From the NCBI GenBank assembly GCA_963590855.1, contig CAVAQT010000004.1, positions 43,650 to 107,649 on the forward strand: a stretch of 64,000 bases of DNA. The letters are read 5' to 3'. Below are positions 35,159 to 42,982 of this stretch, piece after piece (the first letter of the stretch is position 1; every line of letters starts with the position of its first letter). The translations under genes were made by a program, and so were the position numbers. The notes below the pieces were generated by a model that was given only the letters and a program-made list of their open reading frames with translations, searched no databases and was not told the origin of the DNA. Source of the stretch: Ruminococcus_C sp963590855 (GTDB taxonomy: Bacteria; Bacillota; Clostridia; Oscillospirales; Ruminococcaceae).

Positions 35159-35189
35159 ATTATACAACCTGAAGTGCACTCTAAGTCAA
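35159..35189 (-). promoter_or_regulatory. MerR-type promoter with 19-bp spacer
   Basis: Minus strand TTGACT (35189-35184) and TATAAT (35164-35159) are 19 bp apart, and the spacer holds an inverted repeat ACTTAGAGTGCACTTCAGGT. This geometry is the hallmark of MerR-family activation (AdhR/NmlR-like sites). No MerR gene lies in the window. The leader to 35047 is otherwise empty. Confidence 0.75.
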
Positions 35190-35312
35190 GAGGTTTTGCA
35201 AAAAAAGTGCGCACCGCCAAAAACGATACGCACGAAAAGCATAATTTTATTTCATAAGGTTACGCTCATCCAAGAGATAACGCAATCACAGATACTCCGG
35301 CAAGGCGAAGCA

Positions 35313-36428
35313 TTAGCCCCAAACTTCCTCTGCAATCTCCTTTACCAGCGCCAGTTTTGCCCATTGATCCTCTTCTGTCAGCTTATTGCCGACTTCGCAG
35401 GAGGCAAATCCGCACTGCGGACTGAGGCACAGACGCTCCAGCGGAATATACTTTGCTGCCTCATGAATCCGATCGATCACAGCCTGTTTATTTTCCAATT
35501 CCGGCTTTTTCGACGTAATCAGACCGAGAACGACCTTCTTATTGGGAGAAACCTTTGCCAACGGCTCAAAGCCACCGCTTCTTTCGTCGTCATATTCCAA
35601 AAGCAGCGCATCAACATTTTCCTGTGCAAAAACATAGTCTGCCACAGAGTCATACGGGCCGCTTGTAAAGAACGTAGAGTGATAGTTTCCGCGGCAGATG
35701 TGAGAGGTAATCACCATATCAGCCGGCTTATTTTCCAGTGCCAGGTTATTGACAGCCAGAAGCTGTTTCTTGACATCTTCCAGATCGATTCCCAAAGACT
35801 GATATCGCTGTTTTGCTGCGTTTCCAACAATTGCGCCCCAAGTGCAGTCATCCAGCTGCAAATTTCTGCATCCTGCTTCATAGAACTGGCGAATGACATC
35901 CTGATAAGCATGTCCGATATCCTGGATCAGTTCCTCGTTGGTTGCATAAAATGTTCTCGTGCTCTGAAAATTCTGCGGAACGATCATCTGCTGAAACATC
36001 TGTGCCGGAGCAGGAATTGTGTATTTTGCAACCGTCTCCTCATCTTCAAACTGCTTCAAAAACTGAAAATATGTCACAAACGGATGCGGTGCTGCTTTGA
36101 CTTTTCCGGTCAGGTAGGTATCCTCCAGGGCAGCCAATTCGCCGCTGAACTGCACACCGGAACCGGTCTGCTCATGTCCAACCCCTTCAAATCCCCACAT
36201 GAAATCCAGATGCCAGTATTCCCGTCTGTATTCACCGTCTGTGATGATGTGATAGCCCGCTTTTTTCTGCTTCGCAACCAATGCGCGGATTGCCCCATCT
36301 TCTACGGATGTGAGCTGTTCCTTTGTGATTTTTCCTGCCTTATAATCCTTTCGCGCCTGCTTCAGGTTCTCCGGGCGCAGGAAACTTCCAACAAAATCAT
36401 AACGATAGGGGGATGTGATCTTCTGCAT
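35313..36428 (-). CDS. MetE-like (YxjG/YxjH family) vitamin-B12-independent methionine synthase homologue
   Basis: 371 residues, the length of the single-domain YxjG/YxjH proteins rather than full MetE. Zinc-site motifs: HICRGNYH (His/Cys) and the C-terminal SPQCGFAS cysteine. N-terminal YDFVGSFLRPENLKQAR is typical. These proteins transfer a methyl group to homocysteine or a related thiol; the donor is not settled. ATG 36428 has GAGGAAG upstream; a longer extension has no ribosome site. Monocistronic. Confidence 0.88.
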   Translation of the reverse strand: MQKITSPYRYDFVGSFLRPENLKQARKDYKAGKITKEQLTSVEDGAIRALVAKQKKAGYHIITDGEYRREYWHLDFMWGFEGVGHEQTGSGVQFSGELAALEDTYLTGKVKAAPHPFVTYFQFLKQFEDEETVAKYTIPAPAQMFQQMIVPQNFQSTRTFYATNEELIQDIGHAYQDVIRQFYEAGCRNLQLDDCTWGAIVGNAAKQRYQSLGIDLEDVKKQLLAVNNLALENKPADMVITSHICRGNYHSTFFTSGPYDSVADYVFAQENVDALLLEYDDERSGGFEPLAKVSPNKKVVLGLITSKKPELENKQAVIDRIHEAAKYIPLERLCLSPQCGFASCEVGNKLTEEDQWAKLALVKEIAEEVWG

Positions 36429-36514
36429 AACAAACTTCCTCTTTCTCAATTCCGGCAATGCCGTATCCAACTGCAATTGCATTCCATCCGGCATCGTCCT
36501 TATTCTTATTTAAT

Positions 36515-36543
36515 AGCATAACAGAAAATGCATGTATTGTAAA
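36515..36543 (-). promoter_or_regulatory. Promoter of the MetE-like gene
   Basis: TTTACA (36543-36538), 17-bp spacer, TATGCT (36520-36515). About 85-nt leader; no SAM or T-box motif recognised. Confidence 0.6.
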
Positions 36544-36594
36544 ATACTTTTTTGCACTTGCCAGGCATAGCTGAAAACTATATCAGGCATTCAT

Positions 36595-36623
36595 TTGCAT
36601 TTTTCGCAATTTTATGTTATACT
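36595..36623 (+). promoter_or_regulatory. Promoter of the BSH-family gene
   Basis: TTGCAT (36595-36600), 17-bp spacer, TATACT (36618-36623). Confidence 0.75.
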
Positions 36624-36656
36624 ATTTTTCATCATATCCCCGAAAGGAGCTTGCAA

Positions 36657-37631
36657 ATGTGCACCGCTGCAACTTATCAAACCAAAGACTTTTATTTTGG
36701 CAGAACACTAGACTATGAGAGTTCATACGGCGAAGAGATCGTCATTCTTCCGCGAAAGTACAAGCTGCCATTCCTGCACATGGGCGTATCAGAACAGCAC
36801 TATGCAGTGATCGGTACCGCGCATGTTGCCAATGGGTATCCGCTTTTCTATGATGCTGTCAATGAAAAGGGGCTTTGCATGGCAGGGCTGAACTTTGTCG
36901 GAAATGCACACTATTCCAACAAACCGGATGACAGGGAAAACGTCGCGCAATACGAATTTATCCCATGGATTCTCAGTCAGTGCGCCAACACCGCTGAAGC
37001 AAGAGAACGGATCCGGCGGCTCAGTCTCCTGGACACACCGTTTCATGCGCAGATGCCGGCGGCACAGCTGCATTGGATCATTGCCGACAAAACGCAGACC
37101 ATTACGGTGGAAGCCATGGCAGACGGAATCCACGTCTATGAAAATCCTGCCGGCGTACTGACAAACAATCCGCCCTTTCCGGAGCAGATGTTCCGGCTCA
37201 ATGACTATATGCACCTCTCGCCCAGACAGCCCGAAAATCTTTTTTCAAAGGAGCTGCCGCTGCGGTCATACAGCAGAGGCATGGGTGCATTGGGACTCCC
37301 CGGCGACCTGTCGTCCCAGTCGCGTTTTGTACGGGCGGCATTTGTCCGGGCAAATGCGATTTCCGGTGACTCAGAAACAGAAAGCGTCAGCCAGTTCTTC
37401 CATATTCTCGGCGCAGTCGATCAACAGCGCGGATGCTGTGAGGTGAGAACTGGTCAGTATGAGATCACCATTTATACTTCCTGCTGCAATGCGGACAAGG
37501 GCATCTATTACTACACCACTTACAACAATCACCAGATCTCTGCGGTTCATATGCACCACGAAGATCTGAACAGCAGTCAGCTTGTCTGCTATCCCATGCA
37601 GACACAGGAGCAAGTCTGCCATCAAAACTGA
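36657..37631 (+). CDS. Choloylglycine hydrolase family (bile salt hydrolase / penicillin V acylase)
   Basis: 324 residues, the usual BSH length. N-terminal-nucleophile hydrolase: after Met removal C2 is the nucleophile; R16, D19, N79, N170/N171 and R223 match the family's active site, and GLPGDLSSQSRF is the family hallmark. BSH removes glycine or taurine from conjugated bile acids; penicillin V acylase or N-acyl-homoserine-lactone acylase are alternatives. ATG 36657 (MCTAAT) with GAAAGGAG fixes the start because C2 must follow Met. No signal peptide. Followed 20 bp later by a TetR regulator. Confidence 0.9.
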   Translation: MCTAATYQTKDFYFGRTLDYESSYGEEIVILPRKYKLPFLHMGVSEQHYAVIGTAHVANGYPLFYDAVNEKGLCMAGLNFVGNAHYSNKPDDRENVAQYEFIPWILSQCANTAEARERIRRLSLLDTPFHAQMPAAQLHWIIADKTQTITVEAMADGIHVYENPAGVLTNNPPFPEQMFRLNDYMHLSPRQPENLFSKELPLRSYSRGMGALGLPGDLSSQSRFVRAAFVRANAISGDSETESVSQFFHILGAVDQQRGCCEVRTGQYEITIYTSCCNADKGIYYYTTYNNHQISAVHMHHEDLNSSQLVCYPMQTQEQVCHQN

Positions 37632-37651
37632 AAGGAGGCGGCACATCACCC

Positions 37652-38206
37652 ATGTCAAACGTAACCAAGCGTGCACTGGAACAGTCTCTGAAAAATCTAC
37701 TGCTGAAAAAGCCGCTGACCAAAATCACCATTGGAGATATCACCGAGGACTGCGGCATCAACCGCATGACTTTTTACTATCATTTCAAAGATATTTACGA
37801 CCTTGTAGAATGGGCATGCCTGGAGGATGCCAAACGTGCGCTGGACAAGAAAAAGACCTATGACACCTGGCAGCAGGGACTTTTGCAGATCTTTGCAGCA
37901 GTGCAGGAAAACAAGCCCTTTATCCTGAATGTCTACCGCTGTGTTCACCGGGAACAGGTGGAAAAGTATCTTCAGCCGCTGGTAGATCAGCTGCTGCTGG
38001 ATGTGATCGATGAGGAAGCCACTGGCATGACACTTCGCGATGAGGACAAGCAGTTTATCGCTAAAGTTTACGCCTATATTTTTATCGGTGTGATGCTGGA
38101 TTGGATCAAGAACGACATGCGGGAAGCACCGCAGGAAATTGTTGCGCGGCTTGGAAAGCTGCTGCAAGGTTCGATCTCTGCTGCAATTTCACGATTCCGG
38201 CTTTGA
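37652..38206 (+). CDS. TetR-family transcriptional regulator
   Basis: 184 residues. N-terminal helix-turn-helix (ITIGDITEDCGINRMTFYYHFKDIYDL) and an all-helical C-terminal domain of the type found in DhaS-like or TetR_C regulators. GAAAGGAGG lies 13 nt before the ATG. Co-transcribed with the BSH gene; a terminator separates it from oleate hydratase, whose promoter it probably controls (TetR regulators often accompany oleate hydratase). Confidence 0.9.
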   Translation: MSNVTKRALEQSLKNLLLKKPLTKITIGDITEDCGINRMTFYYHFKDIYDLVEWACLEDAKRALDKKKTYDTWQQGLLQIFAAVQENKPFILNVYRCVHREQVEKYLQPLVDQLLLDVIDEEATGMTLRDEDKQFIAKVYAYIFIGVMLDWIKNDMREAPQEIVARLGKLLQGSISAAISRFRL

Positions 38207-38301
38207 ATATGATCTTCTCGGACAGCAATGCAAAAACACATGCAAGATGCGATGTCATTTTTATCATTGCGGCGGTTTTGATGGATTTTTTTACACCTTT
38301 C

Positions 38302-38338
38302 GGCTCTGTGATAAGTTTTTTATCACAGAGCCTTTTTT
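38302..38338 (+). terminator. Intrinsic terminator after the TetR gene
   Basis: Perfect 13-bp stem GGCTCTGTGATAA / TTATCACAGAGCC, 5-nt loop, six T residues. Confidence 0.95.
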
Positions 38339-38343
38339 GCTGA

Positions 38344-38371
38344 TTGTGATTTTTAAAAATTCGGGTATAAT
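38344..38371 (+). promoter_or_regulatory. Promoter of oleate hydratase
   Basis: TTGTGA (38344-38349), 16-bp spacer, TATAAT (38366-38371), about 90 bp upstream of the start codon. Confidence 0.7.
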
Positions 38372-38462
38372 AAAATCATACCAACAAAAACAAAATCCAC
38401 ATAAAATGCATGCAGCTTTTATGGAAATCCAATTTCAGACACTGACACAAGGAGGCATCGTT

Positions 38463-40256
38463 ATGTATTATTCCGCAGGAACTTATGAATCATTTGCACA
38501 CCCGGAAAAGCCGAAGGACGTGGACAAAAAATCGGCTTATATCATCGGCACCGGTCTCGCCGGTCTTACCGCAGCTTTCTATCTGGTTCGCGACGGTCAG
38601 ATGAAGGGCGAACACATTCATTTGCTGGAAAAGCTGGAACTCGCCGGCGGCAGCTGCGACGGACGCAAGGATATTACCAAGGGCTTTTTCATGCGCGGCG
38701 GCCGTGAAATGGACAACCATTTTGAAGTCATGTGGGATACATTCCGGGATGTTCCCTCCATCGAAACACCCAATGTTTCTGTCCTGGATGAATATTACTG
38801 GCTGAACAAACACGACCCGAACTATTCCCTCTGCCGTGCTTCTATCGACCGTGGCAAGGATGCCCATACAGACAAAAAGTTTGCATTGGACAAGGCATCA
38901 GCAATGGCGCTTTCCAAGCTATTTTTGACACCAGAAAAAGATCTGGAAGATAAGAAGATCTCCGACGTTCTGCCGGATTCGTTCTGGGAAACCAACTTCT
39001 GGCTGTACTGGCAGACCATGTTTGCGTTTCAGCGCTGGTCCAGTGCACTGGAAATGAAACGGTATCTGTGCCGCTATGTCCATCACATCGACGGACTGCC
39101 GGATTTCAGCGCACTGCGCTTCACCAAGTACAATCAATATGAGAGCATGATCCTGCCGCTGGTGAAGTATCTGGAATCCCACGGTGTCCGAATCGAATAC
39201 GGCATGGATGTCAAAAATGTAATCATTGAGACGGTCGGCAGCAAAAAGATTGCCAAGCAGATCGTATACCGCAAGGATGGCAGAGAACAGACCATTGACC
39301 TGATCGAGGATGATCTGGTCTTTATCACCAATGGCTGCTGCACAGATACTTCCTGCTATGGCGACCAGACACACGCGCCGGATCTGTCCCATCTCAAAAA
39401 CGGCAGCGGCGAATCCTGGGATCTGTGGAAAGCCATTGCAGCACAGGCAGAACACGGCGAATACGGCAAGCCGGAGGTATTTTGCAGTGACATTGACGCC
39501 ACAAACTGGATGAGTGCCACTGTCGCCACCTCAGACGAAGAGATCATTCAGCACATTATCGGTGTCTGCAAGCGCGATCCCCGCGCCGGAAAGGTCACCA
39601 CCGGCGGTATCGTCACCGTAAAAGACAGCACTGACAACTGGTATCTCTCCTGGACTATCAACCGCCAGCCGCAGTTTAAGTCGCAGGATAAAAATATGGT
39701 TCTGGTATGGCTGTATTCTCTGAATACCAACAAGCCCGGAAACTATGTGAAAAAAGCTATGCGGGACTGCACCGGTGAAGAGGTTTGCCAGGAGTGGCTC
39801 TATCACATCGGCATCCCGGAAGAAAAGATCGCTAGTCTGGCAAAGAACGCCTGCAATACGACCACCTGCTTTATGCCGTATATCAACGCCTTTTTCCAGC
39901 CGCGAAAAGAGAGTGACCGGCCTCGTGTCGTTCCGGAGGGTGCTGTCAACTTTGCCTTTATCGGACAATTTGCCGAAACACCTAGGGACACGATCTTCAC
40001 CACGGAATATTCCATGCGTACCGGTATGGAGTCTGTCTATACGCTGTTGGACATTGACCGCGGTGTCCCCGAAGTCTGGGGCAGCAAGTATGATGTACGG
40101 GAGCTGCTGCGCGCCTGCTATTATGCCATCGACAAAAAGCCGCTCACAGACGAAAATCTCTCTTTTGTGGAAAAGAAGCTGCTCAAAATTGTTCTGAAAA
40201 AAGTAAAGGGCACGGACATTGAAATTCTGCTGAAAAACAGCGGTCTGATCGAATAA
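38463..40256 (+). CDS. ohyA: Oleate hydratase (fatty acid double-bond hydratase, MCRA family)
   Basis: 597 residues. FAD-binding GTGLAGLTAAFYL at 29-41, catalytic E82 in GGREMDNHFE, and family segments VLDEYYWLNKHDPNYSLCR and FIGQFAETPRDTIFTTEYSMRTG. Adds water to cis-9 unsaturated fatty acids giving 10-hydroxy acids, which detoxifies host or dietary fatty acids in gut Firmicutes. AAGGAGG before ATG 38463. Soluble, membrane-peripheral enzyme; own promoter and terminator. Confidence 0.96.
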   Translation: MYYSAGTYESFAHPEKPKDVDKKSAYIIGTGLAGLTAAFYLVRDGQMKGEHIHLLEKLELAGGSCDGRKDITKGFFMRGGREMDNHFEVMWDTFRDVPSIETPNVSVLDEYYWLNKHDPNYSLCRASIDRGKDAHTDKKFALDKASAMALSKLFLTPEKDLEDKKISDVLPDSFWETNFWLYWQTMFAFQRWSSALEMKRYLCRYVHHIDGLPDFSALRFTKYNQYESMILPLVKYLESHGVRIEYGMDVKNVIIETVGSKKIAKQIVYRKDGREQTIDLIEDDLVFITNGCCTDTSCYGDQTHAPDLSHLKNGSGESWDLWKAIAAQAEHGEYGKPEVFCSDIDATNWMSATVATSDEEIIQHIIGVCKRDPRAGKVTTGGIVTVKDSTDNWYLSWTINRQPQFKSQDKNMVLVWLYSLNTNKPGNYVKKAMRDCTGEEVCQEWLYHIGIPEEKIASLAKNACNTTTCFMPYINAFFQPRKESDRPRVVPEGAVNFAFIGQFAETPRDTIFTTEYSMRTGMESVYTLLDIDRGVPEVWGSKYDVRELLRACYYAIDKKPLTDENLSFVEKKLLKIVLKKVKGTDIEILLKNSGLIE

Positions 40257-40276
40257 CAACATTCTTCCCATCGAAA

Positions 40277-40318
40277 AAATGCGTATCGGAGTTTTGTTCC
40301 GATACGCATTTGTTTTTT
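40277..40318 (+). terminator. Intrinsic terminator after oleate hydratase
   Basis: AAATGCGTATCGGA / TCCGATACGCATTT 14-bp stem, 7-nt loop, T-rich tail. Confidence 0.92.
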
Positions 40319-40352
40319 GCGGTAGGGTTATTTCACCGAATCATCTGCTACA

Positions 40353-40371
40353 GACTTGTGGTATTGCCTTA
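40353..40371. repeat. Half-copy of the dispersed palindromic repeat (copy C)
   Basis: ACTTGTGGTATTGCCTTAA matches one arm of copies A, B and D (reverse complement begins GGCAATACCACAAG). It starts directly after the stop codon of the UDP-glucose dehydrogenase gene. A matching opposite arm is not clear. Confidence 0.45.
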
Positions 40372-41619
40372 ATCTCTTCTGAAAATATCCCGTGTGTACA
40401 CCTTGTCCTTGACATCATCCAGGCAGGTGTCATAACGGTTGGCAATAATCGCCTGGCAGGTATTTTTAAAGGTCTCCAGGTCATTGATTACCTGGCTGCC
40501 GAAAAAGGTACTGCCATCCTTCAGCGTCGGCTCATAGATCACCACACGCGCTCCTTTTGCCTTGATCCGCTTCATTACGCCCTGAATGCTGGACTGCCGG
40601 AAATTATCGCTGTTTGCTTTCATTGTCAGACGATAAACGCCGACAACAACCGGCTTTTCTTTTCCGCAGTCATAGGTATTGTTCTCATCATAGCTATAGT
40701 AGCCTGCCTTTTGGAGAACGCGGTCTGCAATGAAATCTTTGCGGGTGCTGTTGGCCGCAACGATAGCTTCGATCAGGTTTTCCGGAACGTCAGCGTAGTT
40801 TGCCAGAAGCTGTTTAGTATCCTTGGGCAGGCAGTATCCGCCGTAGCCAAAACTGGGGTTATTGTAGTGACTGCCGATTCTGGGATCTAAGCACACGCCG
40901 TCGATGATCTGCTTGGTGTCCAGGCCTTTCATTTCTGCATAGGTGTCCAGTTCATTGAAATAGCTGACACGCAGAGCCAGATAGGTATTGGCAAACAGCT
41001 TTACGGCTTCTGCTTCTGTAAATCCCATAAACAGCGTGTCGATTTTCTCTTTCAGTGCGCCTTCCTGCAAAAGGCTGGCAAAAGTATGCGCGGCTTCTGC
41101 CAGGCGCGGATTTTCCAAATCCGTTCCCACAATGATCCGGGAAGGATAGAGATTGTCGTACAAGGCACGACCCTCCCGCAAAAATTCAGGACTGAACAGA
41201 ATATTTTCCGTTCCAAACTTTTTGCGGATGGATTCTGTATAGCCCACCGGGATGGTAGACTTTATGACCATCATCGCATGGGGATTGTATTGCAAAACCA
41301 ACTGAATGACTGCTTCCACCGCAGAGGTATCAAAGAAGTTTTTCTGACTGTCATAATTGGTAGGTGCAGCGATCACAACAAAATCCGCCTGGCGGTATGC
41401 CTCTTCAGCATCCAGTGTAGCCGTCAGATCCAATTCTTTTTCTGCCAGATAGGTCTCGATCTCCGGATCAACGATCGGTGATTTTTTCTGATTGATGCAT
41501 TCTACCTTTTCCGGTATAATGTCTACTGCATAAACTTTATTGTGCTGTGCCAGCAAAATCGCATTGGACAGACCAACATAGCCTGTTCCGGCAATCGCAA
41601 TTGTCTTTTTTTGATTCAC
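40369..41619 (-). CDS. ugd: UDP-glucose 6-dehydrogenase
   Basis: About 416 residues. NAD-binding TIAIAGTGYVGLSNAILLA at the N-terminus, catalytic Cys in FGYGGYCLPKDTKQL, substrate segment SPEFLREGRALYDNL. Oxidises UDP-glucose to UDP-glucuronate for surface polysaccharide or glycan synthesis. The start is probably GTG 41619, 8 nt after GGAAAGGA and one step from the family's usual N-terminus; an ATG six codons upstream lacks a ribosome site. Stands alone; no polysaccharide genes are nearby. Confidence 0.92.
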   Translation of the reverse strand: MNQKKTIAIAGTGYVGLSNAILLAQHNKVYAVDIIPEKVECINQKKSPIVDPEIETYLAEKELDLTATLDAEEAYRQADFVVIAAPTNYDSQKNFFDTSAVEAVIQLVLQYNPHAMMVIKSTIPVGYTESIRKKFGTENILFSPEFLREGRALYDNLYPSRIIVGTDLENPRLAEAAHTFASLLQEGALKEKIDTLFMGFTEAEAVKLFANTYLALRVSYFNELDTYAEMKGLDTKQIIDGVCLDPRIGSHYNNPSFGYGGYCLPKDTKQLLANYADVPENLIEAIVAANSTRKDFIADRVLQKAGYYSYDENNTYDCGKEKPVVVGVYRLTMKANSDNFRQSSIQGVMKRIKAKGARVVIYEPTLKDGSTFFGSQVINDLETFKNTCQAIIANRYDTCLDDVKDKVYTRDIFRRD

Positions 41620-41743
41620 TTGCTTTTTCCTTTCCATAACCGCATGTCTGACGAAACAGATTTCCATAAAAGCATCGTTTCAGCATGCTCATGATTTGAC
41701 CGCAAAACGCCATCTTGATTTTTGCGGCATTCTCCTATTTTAT

Positions 41744-41772
41744 ATTATACTTCGATTGGAATTAGATGTCAA
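41744..41772 (-). promoter_or_regulatory. Promoter of ugd
   Basis: TTGACA (41772-41767), 17-bp spacer, TATAAT (41749-41744): consensus. The interval 41620-41953 holds this promoter, the divergent AraC promoter and repeat copy D, with no gene. Confidence 0.88.
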
Positions 41773-41829
41773 GTAGCGGGATGCAGCGGCAATGTACTTT
41801 CACACATACAGAAAATGTGAAAACTGCTA

Positions 41830-41858
41830 TTGTATTATCTCAGATAATATGCTATAAT
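41830..41858 (+). promoter_or_regulatory. Promoter of the AraC regulator, with palindrome in spacer
   Basis: TTGTAT (41830-41835), 17-bp spacer, TATAAT (41853-41858). A palindrome ATTATCTCAGATAAT covers the -35/spacer and could be an operator. Confidence 0.75.
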
Positions 41859-41859
41859 T

Positions 41860-41908
41860 AGGGAAATATCGCACAAAACCACCAGGCGTACTTTTGCGGT
41901 ATTGCCTT
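41860..41908. repeat. Dispersed palindromic repeat, copy D
   Basis: Imperfect arms AGGGAAATATCGCACAAAA and TTTTGCGGTATTGCCTT around a ~13-nt loop, immediately behind the AraC -10 box, so it would form the 5' end of that mRNA. Arms match copies A-C. Confidence 0.65.
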
Positions 41909-41953
41909 ACAACGTATCCACATAAAACGAACAGAAACATACCGGAGGCGAAA

Positions 41954-42802
41954 ATGGAAAACAACGGCATTCGGCACGAGATCGTGTCCAGCAATCCTGA
42001 TATTGATGTACGGTTTTATTTGTCTGAGGACAGCGGCAGCTATGTTGCCCCCCACTGGCACAACAGCCTGGAACTAGTGTACATGATCGAAGGGAGCATG
42101 GTGACCCAGTTTGAAAACAACATCCGGCAGACACTGCACCCCGGGGAATTTTCCATCGTCAATCCCAGAGTGATCCACTCGGTAACAGCACAGAAAAACA
42201 AAGCGCTCGTACTGTTGATTCCCAGCGCTGTGCTGGAAAAATACATTCCGGCATATGACTTGTTGGAATTTCATGTGGATATGCACCCCGAAAATCCGGT
42301 AGATGTCACACGTCTGGAACGCATCAAGAAGATCTTTACGGACATGTATATCGTCTATGATATACGCCCGGATGCGTATCTGCTCAAGTTCAACAGTCTG
42401 CTCTATGACCTGTTGTATACGCTGGTGCATTCCTATTCCATCCGGCTGACGGATAAGGCAGTCAATAAGCGGAATCGTTCTATCAATAAGGTCAAAAACA
42501 TCATGCGGTATATCGAAGATCACCACAGCGAAAAGATCATGATGGAGGGCATCGCAGCGCATTTCGGCTACAACCCGGACTATTTGTCCAAGCTTTTCAA
42601 GAAACAGCTGGGGCTTACGGTAATGCAGTATTTGTATGAGATACGCCTGCACAAAATTGTCCGGGATCTGCAGGAGACAGACCACAGCATCGGAACGATT
42701 TTTGAGGATCACGGCTGCACCAATTATAAGTATGCCATGCAGCTGTTCAAGGAGCGTTATCACTGCACACCAAAAGAAAAACGGCGGGAATTTCGGAATT
42801 AA
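41954..42802 (+). CDS. AraC-family transcriptional regulator
   Basis: 282 residues: N-terminal cupin (HWHNSLELVYMIEGSM, HPGEFSIVNPRVIHSV) and C-terminal double helix-turn-helix (IAAHFGYNPDYLSKLFKKQLGLTVMQYLYEIRLHKI, then DHGCTNYKYAMQLFKERYHCTPKEKR). Likely senses xylo-oligosaccharides and activates the downstream symporter/GH43 genes. GGAGG before ATG 41954. Terminated by its own hairpin. Confidence 0.93.
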   Translation: MENNGIRHEIVSSNPDIDVRFYLSEDSGSYVAPHWHNSLELVYMIEGSMVTQFENNIRQTLHPGEFSIVNPRVIHSVTAQKNKALVLLIPSAVLEKYIPAYDLLEFHVDMHPENPVDVTRLERIKKIFTDMYIVYDIRPDAYLLKFNSLLYDLLYTLVHSYSIRLTDKAVNKRNRSINKVKNIMRYIEDHHSEKIMMEGIAAHFGYNPDYLSKLFKKQLGLTVMQYLYEIRLHKIVRDLQETDHSIGTIFEDHGCTNYKYAMQLFKERYHCTPKEKRREFRN

Positions 42803-42863
42803 AACAAAGTTGTTCAGGGCTGTCAGGTGAACTTCGGGCGGCACTTCCTAAAATAGGTTATCT

Positions 42864-42904
42864 ATGGGCAAATCCGCACAAATGTCGGATTTGCCCTATT
42901 TTAT
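42864..42904 (+). terminator. Intrinsic terminator after the AraC gene
   Basis: GGGCAAATCCG / CGGATTTGCCC stem with 9-nt loop followed by TATTTTATT. Confidence 0.8.
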
Positions 42905-42919
42905 TGTCTGAATACCGCC

Positions 42920-42948
42920 TTTTCAGCTGTCGGAATATCGGGTATAAT
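42920..42948 (+). promoter_or_regulatory. Promoter of the symporter/GH43 operon
   Basis: TTTTCA (42920-42925), 17-bp spacer, TATAAT (42943-42948). The weak -35 fits an activator-dependent promoter, plausibly the AraC protein. Confidence 0.65.
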
Positions 42949-42982
42949 AGAGACAACAAAAACACGAAAGGAGGAAACCGAA

